From CAVXFL01 sp963761015 (GTDB taxonomy: Bacteria; Pseudomonadota; Alphaproteobacteria; Acetobacterales; Acetobacteraceae), in assembly GCA_963761015.1 (NCBI GenBank), contig CAVXFL010000020.1, positions 620,001 through 684,000 on the forward strand: a DNA stretch of 64,000 nt, written 5' to 3'. The translations under genes were made by a program, and so were the position numbers. The notes below the pieces were generated by a model. That model was given only the letters and a program-made list of their open reading frames with translations, did no database searches and was not told where the DNA came from. Positions within the stretch are counted from its first letter, which is position 1, and the number at the start of each line of letters is the position of its first letter. Below are positions 7,832 to 17,997 of this stretch, piece by piece.

Positions 7832-8839
7832 GTGCTGGCGGGCGAGGCGCTCTGGCCGCCGCCGATCTGGCTTATGCGCCAAGCCGGGCGCTACCTGCCG
7901 GAATATCGTGCGGTCCGGGAGCAGGCGGGTGATTTCATTGCCCTGTGCACCACGCCCGAACTCGCGGCCGAAGTCACGTTGCAGCCGGTGCTGCGCTTTG
8001 GCCTGGATGCCGCCATCTTGTTCAGCGACATCCTGATGCTGCCCTGGGCGCTCGGCTATGGACTACGCTTCGAAGAGGGCGAAGGACCGATCCTGCCGCG
8101 CTTCGAGGCGAAGGACCTTCCCGCGCTCGACCTCGGTCGGCTGCCGGTCGCGGTCACGCCGATCCTCGACACGATCCGCCGCGTGCGCGCCACACTCGAC
8201 AACGGCCCGCCGACCGCGCTGATCGGCTTTGCCGGCGGGCCGTTCACGGTGGCCAGCTACATGATCGAGGGTGGCAGCTCGGCCGATCATGCCCGCACGC
8301 GTGCGCTCGTCTACCGGGAGCCCGACCTGTTCGCCGCATTGATCGAGCGGCTGACCGAGGCGACCACCGCGTTTCTGTCGGCCCAGATCGAGGCCGGTGC
8401 CGAGACGGTCATGTTGTTCGAAAGCTGGGCGGGTCTGCTGTCCCCGCCGCTGTTCCGGGCGCACGTGGTCGAACCGACCAGGCGAATTGTCGCCGCGCTG
8501 AAGGCGAAATTCGCGTCCATGCCGATCATCGGCTTTCCTCGTTCGGCCGGGGTGCTGCTGGGCTCCTTTGCCAGCGAGACCGGCGTGGATGCGGTCGGCA
8601 TGGATTGGGCGACCGATCCGCTGCTCGCCGCCGCGGTGGTGCCGGAGCGTACGGCGCTGCAAGGCAATCTCGACCCGATGGCGCTGCGGGTCGGCGGGCG
8701 GGCCATGGAACAGGAGACGGCGGGCATTCTTGCCGCCCTGGGGGGCCGGCCGCACGTGTTCAATCTCGGGCACGGCGTACTGCCGGACACGCCCCCCGAG
8801 CACGTGGCCGAACTGGTCCGGCTCGTTCAGGTGGCTTGA
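7832..8839 (+). CDS. hemE: Uroporphyrinogen decarboxylase
   Basis: Decarboxylates uroporphyrinogen III to coproporphyrinogen III in the cytoplasm, in heme synthesis. The sequence has the P-P-x-W-L-M-R-Q-A-G-R-Y-L-P-E-Y-R signature near the N-terminus and F-S-D-I-L, which holds the catalytic aspartate. The length of ~335 residues fits the family. The start is uncertain. The GTG used here begins at V-L-A-G-E-A-L-W. The frame is homologous further upstream (L-D-R-T-E-T-S-P-K-K-L-L-R), but only a CTG at 7793 could start it, unless a base is missing. First gene of the hemE-hemH-hemJ group running away from the presumed oriC. Confidence 0.93.
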   Translation: MLAGEALWPPPIWLMRQAGRYLPEYRAVREQAGDFIALCTTPELAAEVTLQPVLRFGLDAAILFSDILMLPWALGYGLRFEEGEGPILPRFEAKDLPALDLGRLPVAVTPILDTIRRVRATLDNGPPTALIGFAGGPFTVASYMIEGGSSADHARTRALVYREPDLFAALIERLTEATTAFLSAQIEAGAETVMLFESWAGLLSPPLFRAHVVEPTRRIVAALKAKFASMPIIGFPRSAGVLLGSFASETGVDAVGMDWATDPLLAAAVVPERTALQGNLDPMALRVGGRAMEQETAGILAALGGRPHVFNLGHGVLPDTPPEHVAELVRLVQVA

Positions 8840-8873
8840 CGCCGGCCGTTCCTCCCTCCCCATTCCCGTGCCT

Positions 8874-9935
8874 ATGGCATCGAAGAAGCTGGCGATCGTC
8901 CTGTTCAACCTGGGCGGGCCGGATCGTCCCGAGGCGATCTGGCCGTTTCTCCTCAATCTGTTCACCGACCCCGCCATTCTTCGCGTGCCGTTCTTCGTGC
9001 GCCCGATCCTTGCGCGGCTGATTGCGCGAAGGCGGCTGAAGCCGGCGAGTGCCAACTACGCGCTGCTCGGTGGCCGCTCGCCGCTGCTGGAGCTGACCGA
9101 AAGGCAGGCCACGGCGCTAGAGGCCGCGCTTCCCGAGTGCGAGGTGAAGTGCTTCATCGCCATGCGCTACTGGCGTCCGTTCAGCGACGAAGCCGCGCGC
9201 GCCGTTCGCGCGTGGGACCCGGACGAGGTTCTGCTGCTGCCGCTCTATCCGCAGTTCTCGACCACCACCACCGGAAGTTCGCTGCGCGCTTGGCGCGAGG
9301 CGGCGGCCCGGGCCGGTCTCGCCAAGCGAACCACCACCCTCTGCTGCTGGCATTCCGATCCCGCGTACGTGGAGGCGATTGCCGGGCTAATTCGGCGCAG
9401 CCTAGCCGCGGCGCGGGAGACACTCGATCCCTCAGTGCCGCTGCGTCTTCTATTCTCCGCGCATGGCTTGCCCGAAGCCATCGTTGCAGCGGGCGATCCG
9501 TATCAGTATCAGATCGAGCGAACGGCGAAGGCGGTCGTCGCATCGCTGGGCATGGAAACACTGGACTGGTCGATCTGCTACCAGTCCCGCGCCACAGCCC
9601 AGAAGTGGCTTGAGCCGTGCACCGAGCATGCGATCGAACGGGCGGCGCGCGAGGGCGTGGCCGTCGTGGTGGTCCCGATCGCCTTCGTCTCGGAACACTC
9701 CGAGACGTTGGTGGAACTGGACGTGGAATACGGCGATCTGGCCAAGCGGCTCGGCGTGCCGGGCTATTTCCGTGTCCCCGCGCCGAACGACGATCCGGCC
9801 TTCATCGCGGCCCTGGCCGGCGTGGTGCGATCGGCAATGTCGCGCGGTCCCGGCCTGTGCAGCTTTGCCGGCGGCCCGGCCTGCCCGTCCGAGCACCGCG
9901 ACTGCCCGTTTGTGAACTCCGGGAGGACGGCGTGA
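8874..9935 (+). CDS. hemH: Ferrochelatase
   Basis: Inserts Fe2+ into protoporphyrin IX, the last step of protoheme synthesis. The protein has 353 residues, starting at the ATG of M-A-S-K-K-L-A; a GTG two codons upstream is also possible. Family features include L-F-N-L-G-G-P-D near the start, Y-P-Q-F-S-T-T-T-T-G-S, and S-A-H-G-L-P-E with the catalytic histidine. The C-terminal ~30 residues hold three cysteines spaced C-x7-C-x6-C. This could be part of an iron-sulfur site as in some other ferrochelatases, but I cannot tell. The stop overlaps the hemJ start. Confidence 0.93.
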   Translation: MASKKLAIVLFNLGGPDRPEAIWPFLLNLFTDPAILRVPFFVRPILARLIARRRLKPASANYALLGGRSPLLELTERQATALEAALPECEVKCFIAMRYWRPFSDEAARAVRAWDPDEVLLLPLYPQFSTTTTGSSLRAWREAAARAGLAKRTTTLCCWHSDPAYVEAIAGLIRRSLAAARETLDPSVPLRLLFSAHGLPEAIVAAGDPYQYQIERTAKAVVASLGMETLDWSICYQSRATAQKWLEPCTEHAIERAAREGVAVVVVPIAFVSEHSETLVELDVEYGDLAKRLGVPGYFRVPAPNDDPAFIAALAGVVRSAMSRGPGLCSFAGGPACPSEHRDCPFVNSGRTA

Positions 9936-10387
9936 CGATTGGACTGCTGACGCCGGCCTATCTCTGGCTGAAGGCGCTGCACCTATCGGCGGTGATCGCT
10001 TGGATGGCCGGAATGTTCTATTTGCCGCGTCTCTACGTCTATCATTGCGAGGTGCGCCCGGGTACGGCGGAGAGCGAGCGGTTCAAGGTCATGGAACGCC
10101 GCCTGCTCAAGCAGATCATCAATCCGGCGATGATCGCTGCCTGGACCTTCGGCGTGCTGCTCATTCTCACCCCGGGTGTGATCGACTGGCGGCGCGACCA
10201 GTGGTGGGACGTAAAATTCATTTCCGTGCTGCTGCTTTCGGCTTTTCACGGCGAATTGTCGCGCTGGCGCCGGGATTTTTTGGCGGATCGCAATCTGCGC
10301 TCCGCCCGGTTCTACCGAATTGCCAACGAGGTGCCGACCGTTCTGATGCTGATCATCGTCTTCATGGTCATTATGAAACCGTTCTGA
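9932..10387 (+). CDS. hemJ: Protoporphyrinogen oxidase HemJ
   Basis: Integral membrane protein of 151 residues that oxidises protoporphyrinogen IX to protoporphyrin IX, supplying HemH. It has four hydrophobic helices, with the conserved histidine in K-A-L-H-L-S-A-V-I-A-W-M-A-G near the start and a lysine in V-K-F-I-S. The GTG start overlaps the hemH stop (GTGA) and has GGGAGG about ten bases upstream, so hemH and hemJ are probably translationally coupled. The pathway order is E, then J, then H; all three are encoded together here. Confidence 0.92.
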   Translation: MTIGLLTPAYLWLKALHLSAVIAWMAGMFYLPRLYVYHCEVRPGTAESERFKVMERRLLKQIINPAMIAAWTFGVLLILTPGVIDWRRDQWWDVKFISVLLLSAFHGELSRWRRDFLADRNLRSARFYRIANEVPTVLMLIIVFMVIMKPF

Positions 10388-10474
10388 CGACGCTCTGTCG
10401 CGACAACGTGGCGCGGCCTATGCTGTCGGCGGGCGCCGGAGAGCGCCGGCGCTTTGGATCGGGGAGACGGCAGG

Positions 10475-11371
10475 ATGCGACGCGATATCGAATTCAGGAC
10501 CGAGGACGGCGTTACCCTGCGCGGCTGGCACTATCTGCCAGACAGCAAGAGCAAGGCGCCGACAGTCGTGATGGCGCACGGCTATTCGGCGGTGAAGGAG
10601 ATGTATCTCGACCGCTTCGCCGAGGCGTTCGCCCAGGTCGGGCTCGGGGCGGTGGTGTTCGACAACCGCAATTTCGGCGCCAGCGGCGGCGAGCCGCGGC
10701 AAGAGATCGATCCCTGGCAGCAAGTCCGCGACTACCGCGACGCGATTACCTGGGCCGGCATGCAGCAGGAGGTGGACGCCGAGCGGATCGGCATTTGGGG
10801 CTCGAGCTACAGCGGCGGCCACGTGCTCGTCGTCGGCGCGATCGACCGCCGCGTGAAGTGCGTGGTCTCCCAGGTGCCGCTCATCAGCGGGCACGCCAAC
10901 GCGCGCCGGCTCATCCGCGCCGACTTTATCACCCAGGTGCAGGCCGCCTGCCTCGCCGACCGCAAGGCGCGCTTCGAGGGCAAGCCGCCGGCCATGATCC
11001 CCGTCGTCGCGGAAGACCCGATGGGCGCCGCCGTGCTGCCGACGCCGGATTCCTGGCAGTGGTTCATCGAGACCGCGCGCACCCGCGCGCCGAGCTGGCG
11101 CAACGAGGTGACGCTCCGCTCGGTGGAGATGTTCCTGGAATACGAGCCGGGCGCGCACATTGCCCATATCAGCCCGACGCCGCTGATGATGGTGGTGGCG
11201 CTCGGCGATCACCTGACGGTCGCGGACCAGGCGCTCGCGGCCTACGAGCGGGCGCTGCACCCGAAGCGGCTGGTCACCTTGGGCGGCGGGCATTTCGACG
11301 CTTATGTGCGTGATTTCGAGGCCTCGGCCCGCCCGGCCGCCGAGTGGTTCCGCGAACACCTGGGCGGTTGA
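10475..11371 (+). CDS. Alpha/beta hydrolase family protein
   Basis: Predicted cytoplasmic alpha/beta hydrolase, 298 residues from the ATG of M-R-R-D-I-E-F; a TTG seven codons upstream is an alternative. The oxyanion region V-M-A-H-G-Y-S, the nucleophile elbow W-G-S-S-Y-S-G-G and the late histidine G-G-G-H-F-D-A give a complete Ser-Asp-His triad. The closest resemblance is to YcjY/dienelactone-hydrolase-like proteins. The substrate is unknown. It lies between hemJ and rho in the same direction, with an 87-bp gap from hemJ. Confidence 0.8.
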   Translation: MRRDIEFRTEDGVTLRGWHYLPDSKSKAPTVVMAHGYSAVKEMYLDRFAEAFAQVGLGAVVFDNRNFGASGGEPRQEIDPWQQVRDYRDAITWAGMQQEVDAERIGIWGSSYSGGHVLVVGAIDRRVKCVVSQVPLISGHANARRLIRADFITQVQAACLADRKARFEGKPPAMIPVVAEDPMGAAVLPTPDSWQWFIETARTRAPSWRNEVTLRSVEMFLEYEPGAHIAHISPTPLMMVVALGDHLTVADQALAAYERALHPKRLVTLGGGHFDAYVRDFEASARPAAEWFREHLGG

Positions 11372-11383
11372 ACGCTCGTCCAA

Positions 11384-11399
11384 CCCGGCGAAAGCCGGG
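11384..11399. repeat. REP-like palindrome, copy 1
   Basis: CCCGGC-GAAA-GCCGGG, a 6-bp stem with a GAAA tetraloop, preceded by CTCGTCC. The same unit recurs at 41937-41952 with the same CTCGTCC flank, and in a related form at 23722-23737. It lies just after the hydrolase stop and may help to end transcription. Confidence 0.6.
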
Positions 11400-11416
11400 C
11401 GCAGCCTCTTGAATTT

Positions 11417-11441
11417 ACTGCGACGAACGCCACGTCGCAGT
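11417..11441. repeat. Inverted repeat at the rho promoter
   Basis: ACTGCGACG and CGTCGCAGT, 9-bp perfect arms around 7 bp. The right arm touches the first base of the -35 element of the rho promoter. There is no T-run, so it may be an operator rather than a terminator. Confidence 0.6.
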
Positions 11442-11469
11442 TGACGCGGCGCGCCCGCGGCCCTATTTT
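11441..11469 (+). promoter_or_regulatory. Sigma70-type promoter of rho
   Basis: TTGACG, a 17-bp spacer, then TATTTT. Both hexamers are close to consensus and the spacing is ideal. It would leave a leader of about 130 bases before the rho ATG, room for the autogenous attenuation known for rho in other bacteria. A dyad abuts the -35. Confidence 0.6.
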
Positions 11470-11606
11470 CGGGAAGTCTCCGAACGCGGCCGTCCAGCGC
11501 CGCCCATCTCCCATCTTCAGGACATCGCCCGCCACCGTCCGATCGGCGATTCCCTCGCGGGTTCTCTGCCCGCGCCGTTTCTCCCGATTCCTATTCTGAG
11601 GCGTCC

Positions 11607-12883
<1,277 letters not shown>

Positions 12884-12903
12884 TCTCGCCGGCCATGCAC
12901 TCA

Positions 12904-12929
12904 TTGAAGCGTCTGGTTGAAGCGTCTGG
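12904..12929. repeat. 13-bp perfect tandem duplication downstream of rho
   Basis: TTGAAGCGTCTGG occurs twice head to tail, twenty bases after the rho stop. It may be a small slippage duplication. No known motif is recognised, and the rest of the 212-bp gap to the next gene shows nothing clear. Confidence 0.8.
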
Positions 12930-13095
12930 CCGCAAATGACGCGGGAGCCCGGCTGGACAACGCCACTATCGATGGAATGCGCGTGCCTGGACTGCTGCTT
13001 TATCGGTTGACGCGAAAGCAAGGCAAACCGCCGCGAACGTCCAGACGCGAGAACGCCGCGAAAAGCTCCATGGCGCGATAGCGCAAAATCCGAAA

Positions 13096-14031
13096 ATGTC
13101 CGAGCACGACCATCACCACCACCGACACGGGCTGGGCGAGCATCACCATGCGCCGACGCGATTCGGGCAGGCGTTCGCGATCGGCGTAGCGCTCAACGCC
13201 GGCTACGTGGTGGCCGAAGCGTTCTGGGGCGTGCTGGTGCACTCCATGGCGCTACTCGCCGATGCCGGCCACAATCTCGGCGACGTATTAGGACTGGCCG
13301 GCGCCTGGCTCGCCGCTTGGCTGAGCAACCGGGTGCCGAGCGGCCAATACACTTACGGGCTGCGCCGCTCATCGATCCTCGCCGCGCTGGCGAACGCCAT
13401 CATTCTTCTGGTGGTGACCGGCGGCATTACCTGGGAAGCGGTGCGGCGGCTCGTCACGCCGGAGCCGACCGGCGGCGCCACCATCCTGGTGATCGCCATC
13501 GCGGGCGTGTTCGTGAACACCATCACGGCCTGGCTGTTCATGTCCGGCCGGAAGTCCGACTTGAATATCCGCGCCGCCTTCATGCACATGGCGGCCGACG
13601 CCTCGCTCTCGCTCGGGGTGGCGGTCGCCGGCGCTGTCATCATCGTCACGGGTTGGCTGTGGGTGGACCCGGCGGTCAGCCTGATGATCAGCGTCGTGAT
13701 CGTCGTCGGCACTTGGTCGCTGCTGCGCGATTCCGTGAACCTGTCGCTCGATGCGGTGCCGCCGGGCATCGACCAGGAGGCGGTCGGCGCCTATCTGCGC
13801 TCGTTCCCCGGCGTCACGGAGGTGCATGACCTGCACATCTGGGGCATGAGCACGACCGAGACCGCGCTGACCGCCCACCTGGTGCGCGAGGACGCGTCGC
13901 GTGACCAAGACCTGCTGTCACGCATCACCCACGATGTTGCCGCCCGCTTCGGCATTGCCCATGCCACCGTGCAACTGGAGACGCACGACGTGGCGGCGAG
14001 CTGTGAGCTGCGGCCCGATCACGTGGTCTGA
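13096..14031 (+). CDS. Cation diffusion facilitator (CzcD/DmeF-like metal exporter)
   Basis: Proton-coupled exporter of Zn2+ or related divalent metals, 311 residues. The N-terminus is histidine-rich (H-D-H-H-H-H-R-H, then H-H-H). Six hydrophobic helices follow, with the two metal-site motifs H59-N-L-G-D63 in helix 2 and H164-M-A-A-D168 in helix 5. A C-terminal cytosolic domain of about 90 residues contains V-H-D-L-H-I-W-G-M, typical of the family. The H-x3-D sites indicate a zinc-type subgroup, but exact selectivity is not readable. It is transcribed alone after rho. Confidence 0.9.
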   Translation: MSEHDHHHHRHGLGEHHHAPTRFGQAFAIGVALNAGYVVAEAFWGVLVHSMALLADAGHNLGDVLGLAGAWLAAWLSNRVPSGQYTYGLRRSSILAALANAIILLVVTGGITWEAVRRLVTPEPTGGATILVIAIAGVFVNTITAWLFMSGRKSDLNIRAAFMHMAADASLSLGVAVAGAVIIVTGWLWVDPAVSLMISVVIVVGTWSLLRDSVNLSLDAVPPGIDQEAVGAYLRSFPGVTEVHDLHIWGMSTTETALTAHLVREDASRDQDLLSRITHDVAARFGIAHATVQLETHDVAASCELRPDHVV

Positions 14032-14040
14032 TCCCGTCGG

Positions 14041-14676
14041 TTACTCCCCGCAGCAGTCCTCGCCGCGCCACGCCTCCCAGCCCTCCTTTAACAGGAACCA
14101 CACGATGCCGAGCGAGGTCGCGGCATCCACCCACCAGGCGCCGGTCAGCGCCTGGACGACGAGGCCGATCACGACCACCAGCGACAGCCAGCCGCAGGTC
14201 ACGCTCTCCATCGCATCCGCCCGCAACGCCCGACTGCCGAGCGCGTCGGCAAGCCCGAGCTTGCGCCGGGCGAGCAGATACATGACCGGCATCGCCAGCA
14301 GAGTGACGGCCAGCCCCGCCCAGGAGAAGGTCTCGCCGGTTCGCGTCCAGAGCTTCCAACTCGCCGCGGCAACGACATAGACGGCCAGCGCGAGCAGAAG
14401 ACCCCCGGCAATGCGGCTCGCCACCCGCTCCGCCCGCTCGGCGAATTTTTGCCCGCGCCGTAACTCGACCGTCAGCCGCCAGATCAGCACGCCGGCGGAG
14501 GCGAGTTCGATCAGGCTGTCGATGCCGAAGGCGAGCAGGGACACGCTGTCGGCCGTGATTCCGCTGGCGATCGCGACCGCCGCCTCGACCACCATCCAGG
14601 CGAGGGTGGCGTATTCCAGGCGGAAAGCGCGCCGCACCAACTCGGCGCGGTCGGCACGGATCAGGTCAATCCGCAT
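14041..14676 (-). CDS. CDF-like cation transporter, short form without the cytosolic domain
   Basis: Membrane protein of 211 residues that resembles the transmembrane part of cation diffusion facilitators. It begins M-R-I-D-L-I-R-A-D, has about six hydrophobic helices, and contains the acidic pair F-G-I-D-S-L-I-E in helix 2 and R-A-D-A-M-E in a later helix. The C-terminal metal-binding domain is missing and the tail ends in C-C-G-E. The start overlaps the end of the upstream epimerase gene by 11 bp, so the two are probably co-transcribed. It converges on the full-length exporter. The metal is unknown. Confidence 0.75.
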   Translation of the reverse strand: MRIDLIRADRAELVRRAFRLEYATLAWMVVEAAVAIASGITADSVSLLAFGIDSLIELASAGVLIWRLTVELRRGQKFAERAERVASRIAGGLLLALAVYVVAAASWKLWTRTGETFSWAGLAVTLLAMPVMYLLARRKLGLADALGSRALRADAMESVTCGWLSLVVVIGLVVQALTGAWWVDAATSLGIVWFLLKEGWEAWRGEDCCGE

Positions 14677-15568
14677 GCGGTTTCGACAGGTTCGCGCGAA
14701 TCCATTCGTCCGCCGAGGCGTGCCGCGGTGACCACCCCAACAGCGGCCGGGCACGCTTGGTTCGGACCCGGCTGTTCGAGCCCAGGCTAAACACCGCGTG
14801 CCGGCGTCCCCAGCGGGCAATGGCCGCCTCGGCGGGCCAGGACTGGGCCGCGCCCAGCCCGAGCGCGTCGGCGATCGCCTGCACCATGTCGCGGAAGGCG
14901 GATTCGCCGTTCTCGACGAAGAGGAAGGTGCCGGCCGGCGCGTTCTGCAGCGCCAATACGTAGAGATCGGCGACGTCCTCGATATGAACGGTCGACCAGC
15001 GGTTGAGGCCGCGGCCGATATAGCGGGCAACACCGCTCTCGCTCGCTTGTTCGATCAACCGGGGAAGCTGCACGCTCTCGGCCGGGATGCCGAGCGCGTG
15101 GCCATAGATCAGGCTGTTGCACAGCACGACCGAGCGGACGCCGGGTGCCTCCAGCACGAACCGGTCAATGGCGACCCGCGCCGCCTTGTCGGGCGCGGGC
15201 GTGAACGCGGTGTCCTCGTCGAAAATGCGCTCGGACGGCTCGCCCATCGCCTCATCGGCGACGATGCTGGTGCCGCTGGTGTGGATGAAGGCCTTGCCGG
15301 AACCGGCGAGCCCTTGCGCGATCGCCTCCACCGCGCCGCGATCGTCGCTGTCGGCGGCGTTGATCACCGCCTCCGCCTCGGCCGCCTCGCGCGCGAGCAG
15401 CGCATGGTCGCCCAGCGTGCCGATCACCGGCTCGATCCCGAGCGCCCTCGCCGCCTCGGCCTTATCCGGATTGCGCACGAGCCCACGAACCGTCGCGCCC
15501 GCCTCGATGAGCCGCGCCGCGATCGAGCCGCCCACGAACCCGGTCGCGCCTGTCACGAAGATGGCCAT
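14666..15568 (-). CDS. NAD(P)-binding epimerase/NmrA-like protein
   Basis: Atypical or extended short-chain dehydrogenase of 300 residues. The Rossmann motif T-G-A-T-G-F-V-G-G is at residues 6-14, followed by V-R-N-P-D-K typical of NADP binding in the NmrA/epimerase group. The usual Y-x-x-x-K catalytic pair is not obvious: the region reads N-S-L-I-Y-G-H-A-L-G. It may therefore be a sensor or a reductase with a different mechanism. It overlaps the downstream cation transporter gene. The substrate is unknown. Confidence 0.75.
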   Translation of the reverse strand: MAIFVTGATGFVGGSIAARLIEAGATVRGLVRNPDKAEAARALGIEPVIGTLGDHALLAREAAEAEAVINAADSDDRGAVEAIAQGLAGSGKAFIHTSGTSIVADEAMGEPSERIFDEDTAFTPAPDKAARVAIDRFVLEAPGVRSVVLCNSLIYGHALGIPAESVQLPRLIEQASESGVARYIGRGLNRWSTVHIEDVADLYVLALQNAPAGTFLFVENGESAFRDMVQAIADALGLGAAQSWPAEAAIARWGRRHAVFSLGSNSRVRTKRARPLLGWSPRHASADEWIRANLSKPHAD

Positions 15569-15616
15569 ACGTCACCGCTCCCTGGGTTAGTCGGGCTAGC
15601 TCACCCGCCCACGACA

Positions 15617-16474
15617 TCACGGATCGGCGGCGCGGAACAGGCCGGCGCCGCCGGCCAGTTCCACGATTTCGGCGGTGATTTCCTCCTGGCGTACGCGCCG
15701 TTCATGAGCCTGCAGCTCGCCGAGCATGCGCTCGATGTTGCTTCTCGCCGCCATCATGGTGGCCATGCGGGCCTCGTTTTCGGCGGCAAAGGCCCGCATC
15801 GCGGATTCGCAGAGCTTTGCCAGGACGTATTCCTCGGCGAGCAGTTCGAGCAGAACCGGGGCCGGCAAGGTGGTCAGCGGCGGTGGCCGCGCGTGCGCGC
15901 CGGGCACTCGTGGCACCGGCAGCGGAAGCAGCAATTCCCGCACGACCTGCAGACCGGTTTCGGCGGACCAGGACGGAAATACCACCTCTATCTTGGCCAG
16001 GCTCTTCTCGCGAACCCGCTCGTACACCGCATCGGCTATCCGGGAAGCGACGGCGGGAACCGCGCTGGCATGCGAGGCCATCTTCGTGCTCCAAGCCACG
16101 CGAACGCGGCGTTGCTCGGCGACAACGGCGCCCCGCGCGCCGATCAACAGCACCTCGGCGCGATCCAGATCCGCAGCGACGCAATCCAGCACACGGTCGC
16201 TCAGCGCACCGGCGAATCCCAGCTCTGCACAGAACAGGATCATGCCACTTGCGCCACCTCGCCGGGGCGAGCCATCGGGCCGCTGCTCGGGAATCAGGCG
16301 CAGCGCTTGTGCGATCGCCTGCTGCACGACCGCGGCATAGGCCTGCACGCCGGTGAGCGAAACTCGGCTTTGCTGCGCGCGTGTCGCGGCAATCGCGCGC
16401 ATCGCGCTCACCACCGCATCCAACTGACGGACGCCGTGAATGTGCCGCGCGAGATCCGCGAGCCGCTCGGTCAA
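15617..16474 (-). CDS. atpG: N-ATPase gamma subunit
   Basis: Central rotor shaft of the N-type ATP synthase. The protein has 285 residues from a TTG overlapping the atpA stop (TTGA); no ATG or GTG is available nearby. The N-terminal coiled coil (L-T-E-R-L-A-D-L-A-R-H-I) with A-M-R-A-I-A, and the C-terminal helix with A-A-R-S-N-I-E-R-M, match gamma subunits, though divergently, as expected for the N-type. It is the last gene of the nine-gene operon D-C-Q-R-B-E-F-A-G. Confidence 0.85.
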   Translation of the reverse strand: MTERLADLARHIHGVRQLDAVVSAMRAIAATRAQQSRVSLTGVQAYAAVVQQAIAQALRLIPEQRPDGSPRRGGASGMILFCAELGFAGALSDRVLDCVAADLDRAEVLLIGARGAVVAEQRRVRVAWSTKMASHASAVPAVASRIADAVYERVREKSLAKIEVVFPSWSAETGLQVVRELLLPLPVPRVPGAHARPPPLTTLPAPVLLELLAEEYVLAKLCESAMRAFAAENEARMATMMAARSNIERMLGELQAHERRVRQEEITAEIVELAGGAGLFRAADP

Positions 16475-17997
16475 GGCGACGATGCGGCCGCGGGCTCCGC
16501 GTGGCGGTCGGCCAACGCGGATAGCGTCTCGCGCAGCAACTCGGCGCCGGTGGAGTCCAATCGGCCGGTCCGCGCTAAATCCGCGACCATGGAGGTCGCG
16601 TGCCGATCCAGCCAGGTGGGAAGCTCGCGCCGAAAATGGGCGATCGCGCCCGGCGGCATGCGGTCGAGCAACCCATTCTGGAGCGCGAACGCGAGCGCCA
16701 CCTGATCGGCGAGCCGCAACGGCGTATATTGCGGTTGCGATAGCAGAGCACGCAATTGCTCGCCGCGCGCGATCTGCAACTTCACGCGCGCATCCGACAT
16801 GCCGCCGAAGCGCGTGAAGATCTCCAGTTCGAGAAATTGCGCGTAATCGAGCCGCAGCTTCCCGCTTACGTCGCGCAAGGCGCGCGCCTGCGTCTTGCCG
16901 CCGACGCGGCTGACGCTGGCGCCCACGTCCACCGCCGGTTTTTGCCCCTCGTGGAACAGCTTCGCGTCCAGAACGATCTGGCCATCGGTTATGGAAATCA
17001 GGTTGGTCGGGATGTATCCGCTCAGATTGCCGGCGTCGGTTTCGGCGATGGGGAAGGCGGTGAGCGAGCCGCCGCCCTGCTGTTGCGATAGTTTCGCCGC
17101 GCGCTCCAAGAGCCGGGCGTGCAGATAGAAAACATCCCCCGGATAGGCCTCGCGCCCCGGCGGCTGGCGCGTCAGCAGCGCGATTTCGCGATGCGTGGTC
17201 GCGTGTTTGCTCAGGTCGTCGATCACGATCAGCGCGTGCTGGCCGCGGTCGCGGAAATACTCGGCCATCGTAAAACCGGCGAACGGCGCGATCCATTGCA
17301 GTCCCGGCGGCGCGGCGGCTCCGGCGACCACGATAATGCAGCGCTCGGGCGTGCCATGCGCGCGAATCGCCGCGATCACACGCGCTATGGTCGAGGATTT
17401 CTGCCCTATCGCGACATAGACGCAGACGAGGTCGGTCGACTTCTGCGCGATAATGGTATCGACCGCGATCGCCGTCTTGCCGATCGCGCGGTCGCCGATG
17501 ATCAGCTCCCGCTGACCGCGCCCCAGCGCGAACAGCGCGTCGATGACCAGGATCCCGGTTTGCACCGGCTCGCTGACCAGGTCGCGGTCGATAATGGCCG
17601 GTGCCGGGCGCTCGATCGGCTGCGTTTCCGCAGCAGCGATCGCCGGTCCGTCGTCCAACGGACGGCCGAGCGGGTCCACCACGCGGCCGAGCAAGTCGGG
17701 CCCGACGGGGACGCGCACGACCTCGCCGGTGCCGCGCGCCACGTCCCCGGCCCGGATCTCGGACTCGTCCAGCAGCACGCAGCCGATCCGATCCCGCTCC
17801 AGGGTTTGCGCGAAACCGAGCTCGCCGTTGGGAAAGCGCAGCAATTCGTCGAGGCGCACGTTGCGGAGGCCGGAGATCAGCGCGATGCCGTCGCCCACTT
17901 CCTCGACGCGCCCGATTTCCTCCACCTCGGGGGCGAGCGGGGCGGCATCCACCCGCGCCCGCGCCCGTTCGAGCCACTCATCCAGCAGCGGCGGCAT
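16471..17997 (-). CDS. atpA: N-ATPase alpha subunit
   Basis: Non-catalytic nucleotide-binding subunit of the F1-like head, 508 residues. It has the beta-barrel domain up to about residue 90, a P-loop G-D-R-A-I-G-K-T at residues 168-175 (usually G-D-R-Q-T-G-K-T), and the A-Y-P-G-D-V-F-Y-L-H motif. The ATG lies inside the atpF reading frame (20-bp overlap) and the stop overlaps the atpG start. The shifted P-loop residues and operon position separate it from a housekeeping F-type alpha subunit, whose genes are not in this window. Confidence 0.93.
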   Translation of the reverse strand: MPPLLDEWLERARARVDAAPLAPEVEEIGRVEEVGDGIALISGLRNVRLDELLRFPNGELGFAQTLERDRIGCVLLDESEIRAGDVARGTGEVVRVPVGPDLLGRVVDPLGRPLDDGPAIAAAETQPIERPAPAIIDRDLVSEPVQTGILVIDALFALGRGQRELIIGDRAIGKTAIAVDTIIAQKSTDLVCVYVAIGQKSSTIARVIAAIRAHGTPERCIIVVAGAAAPPGLQWIAPFAGFTMAEYFRDRGQHALIVIDDLSKHATTHREIALLTRQPPGREAYPGDVFYLHARLLERAAKLSQQQGGGSLTAFPIAETDAGNLSGYIPTNLISITDGQIVLDAKLFHEGQKPAVDVGASVSRVGGKTQARALRDVSGKLRLDYAQFLELEIFTRFGGMSDARVKLQIARGEQLRALLSQPQYTPLRLADQVALAFALQNGLLDRMPPGAIAHFRRELPTWLDRHATSMVADLARTGRLDSTGAELLRETLSALADRHAEPAAASSP

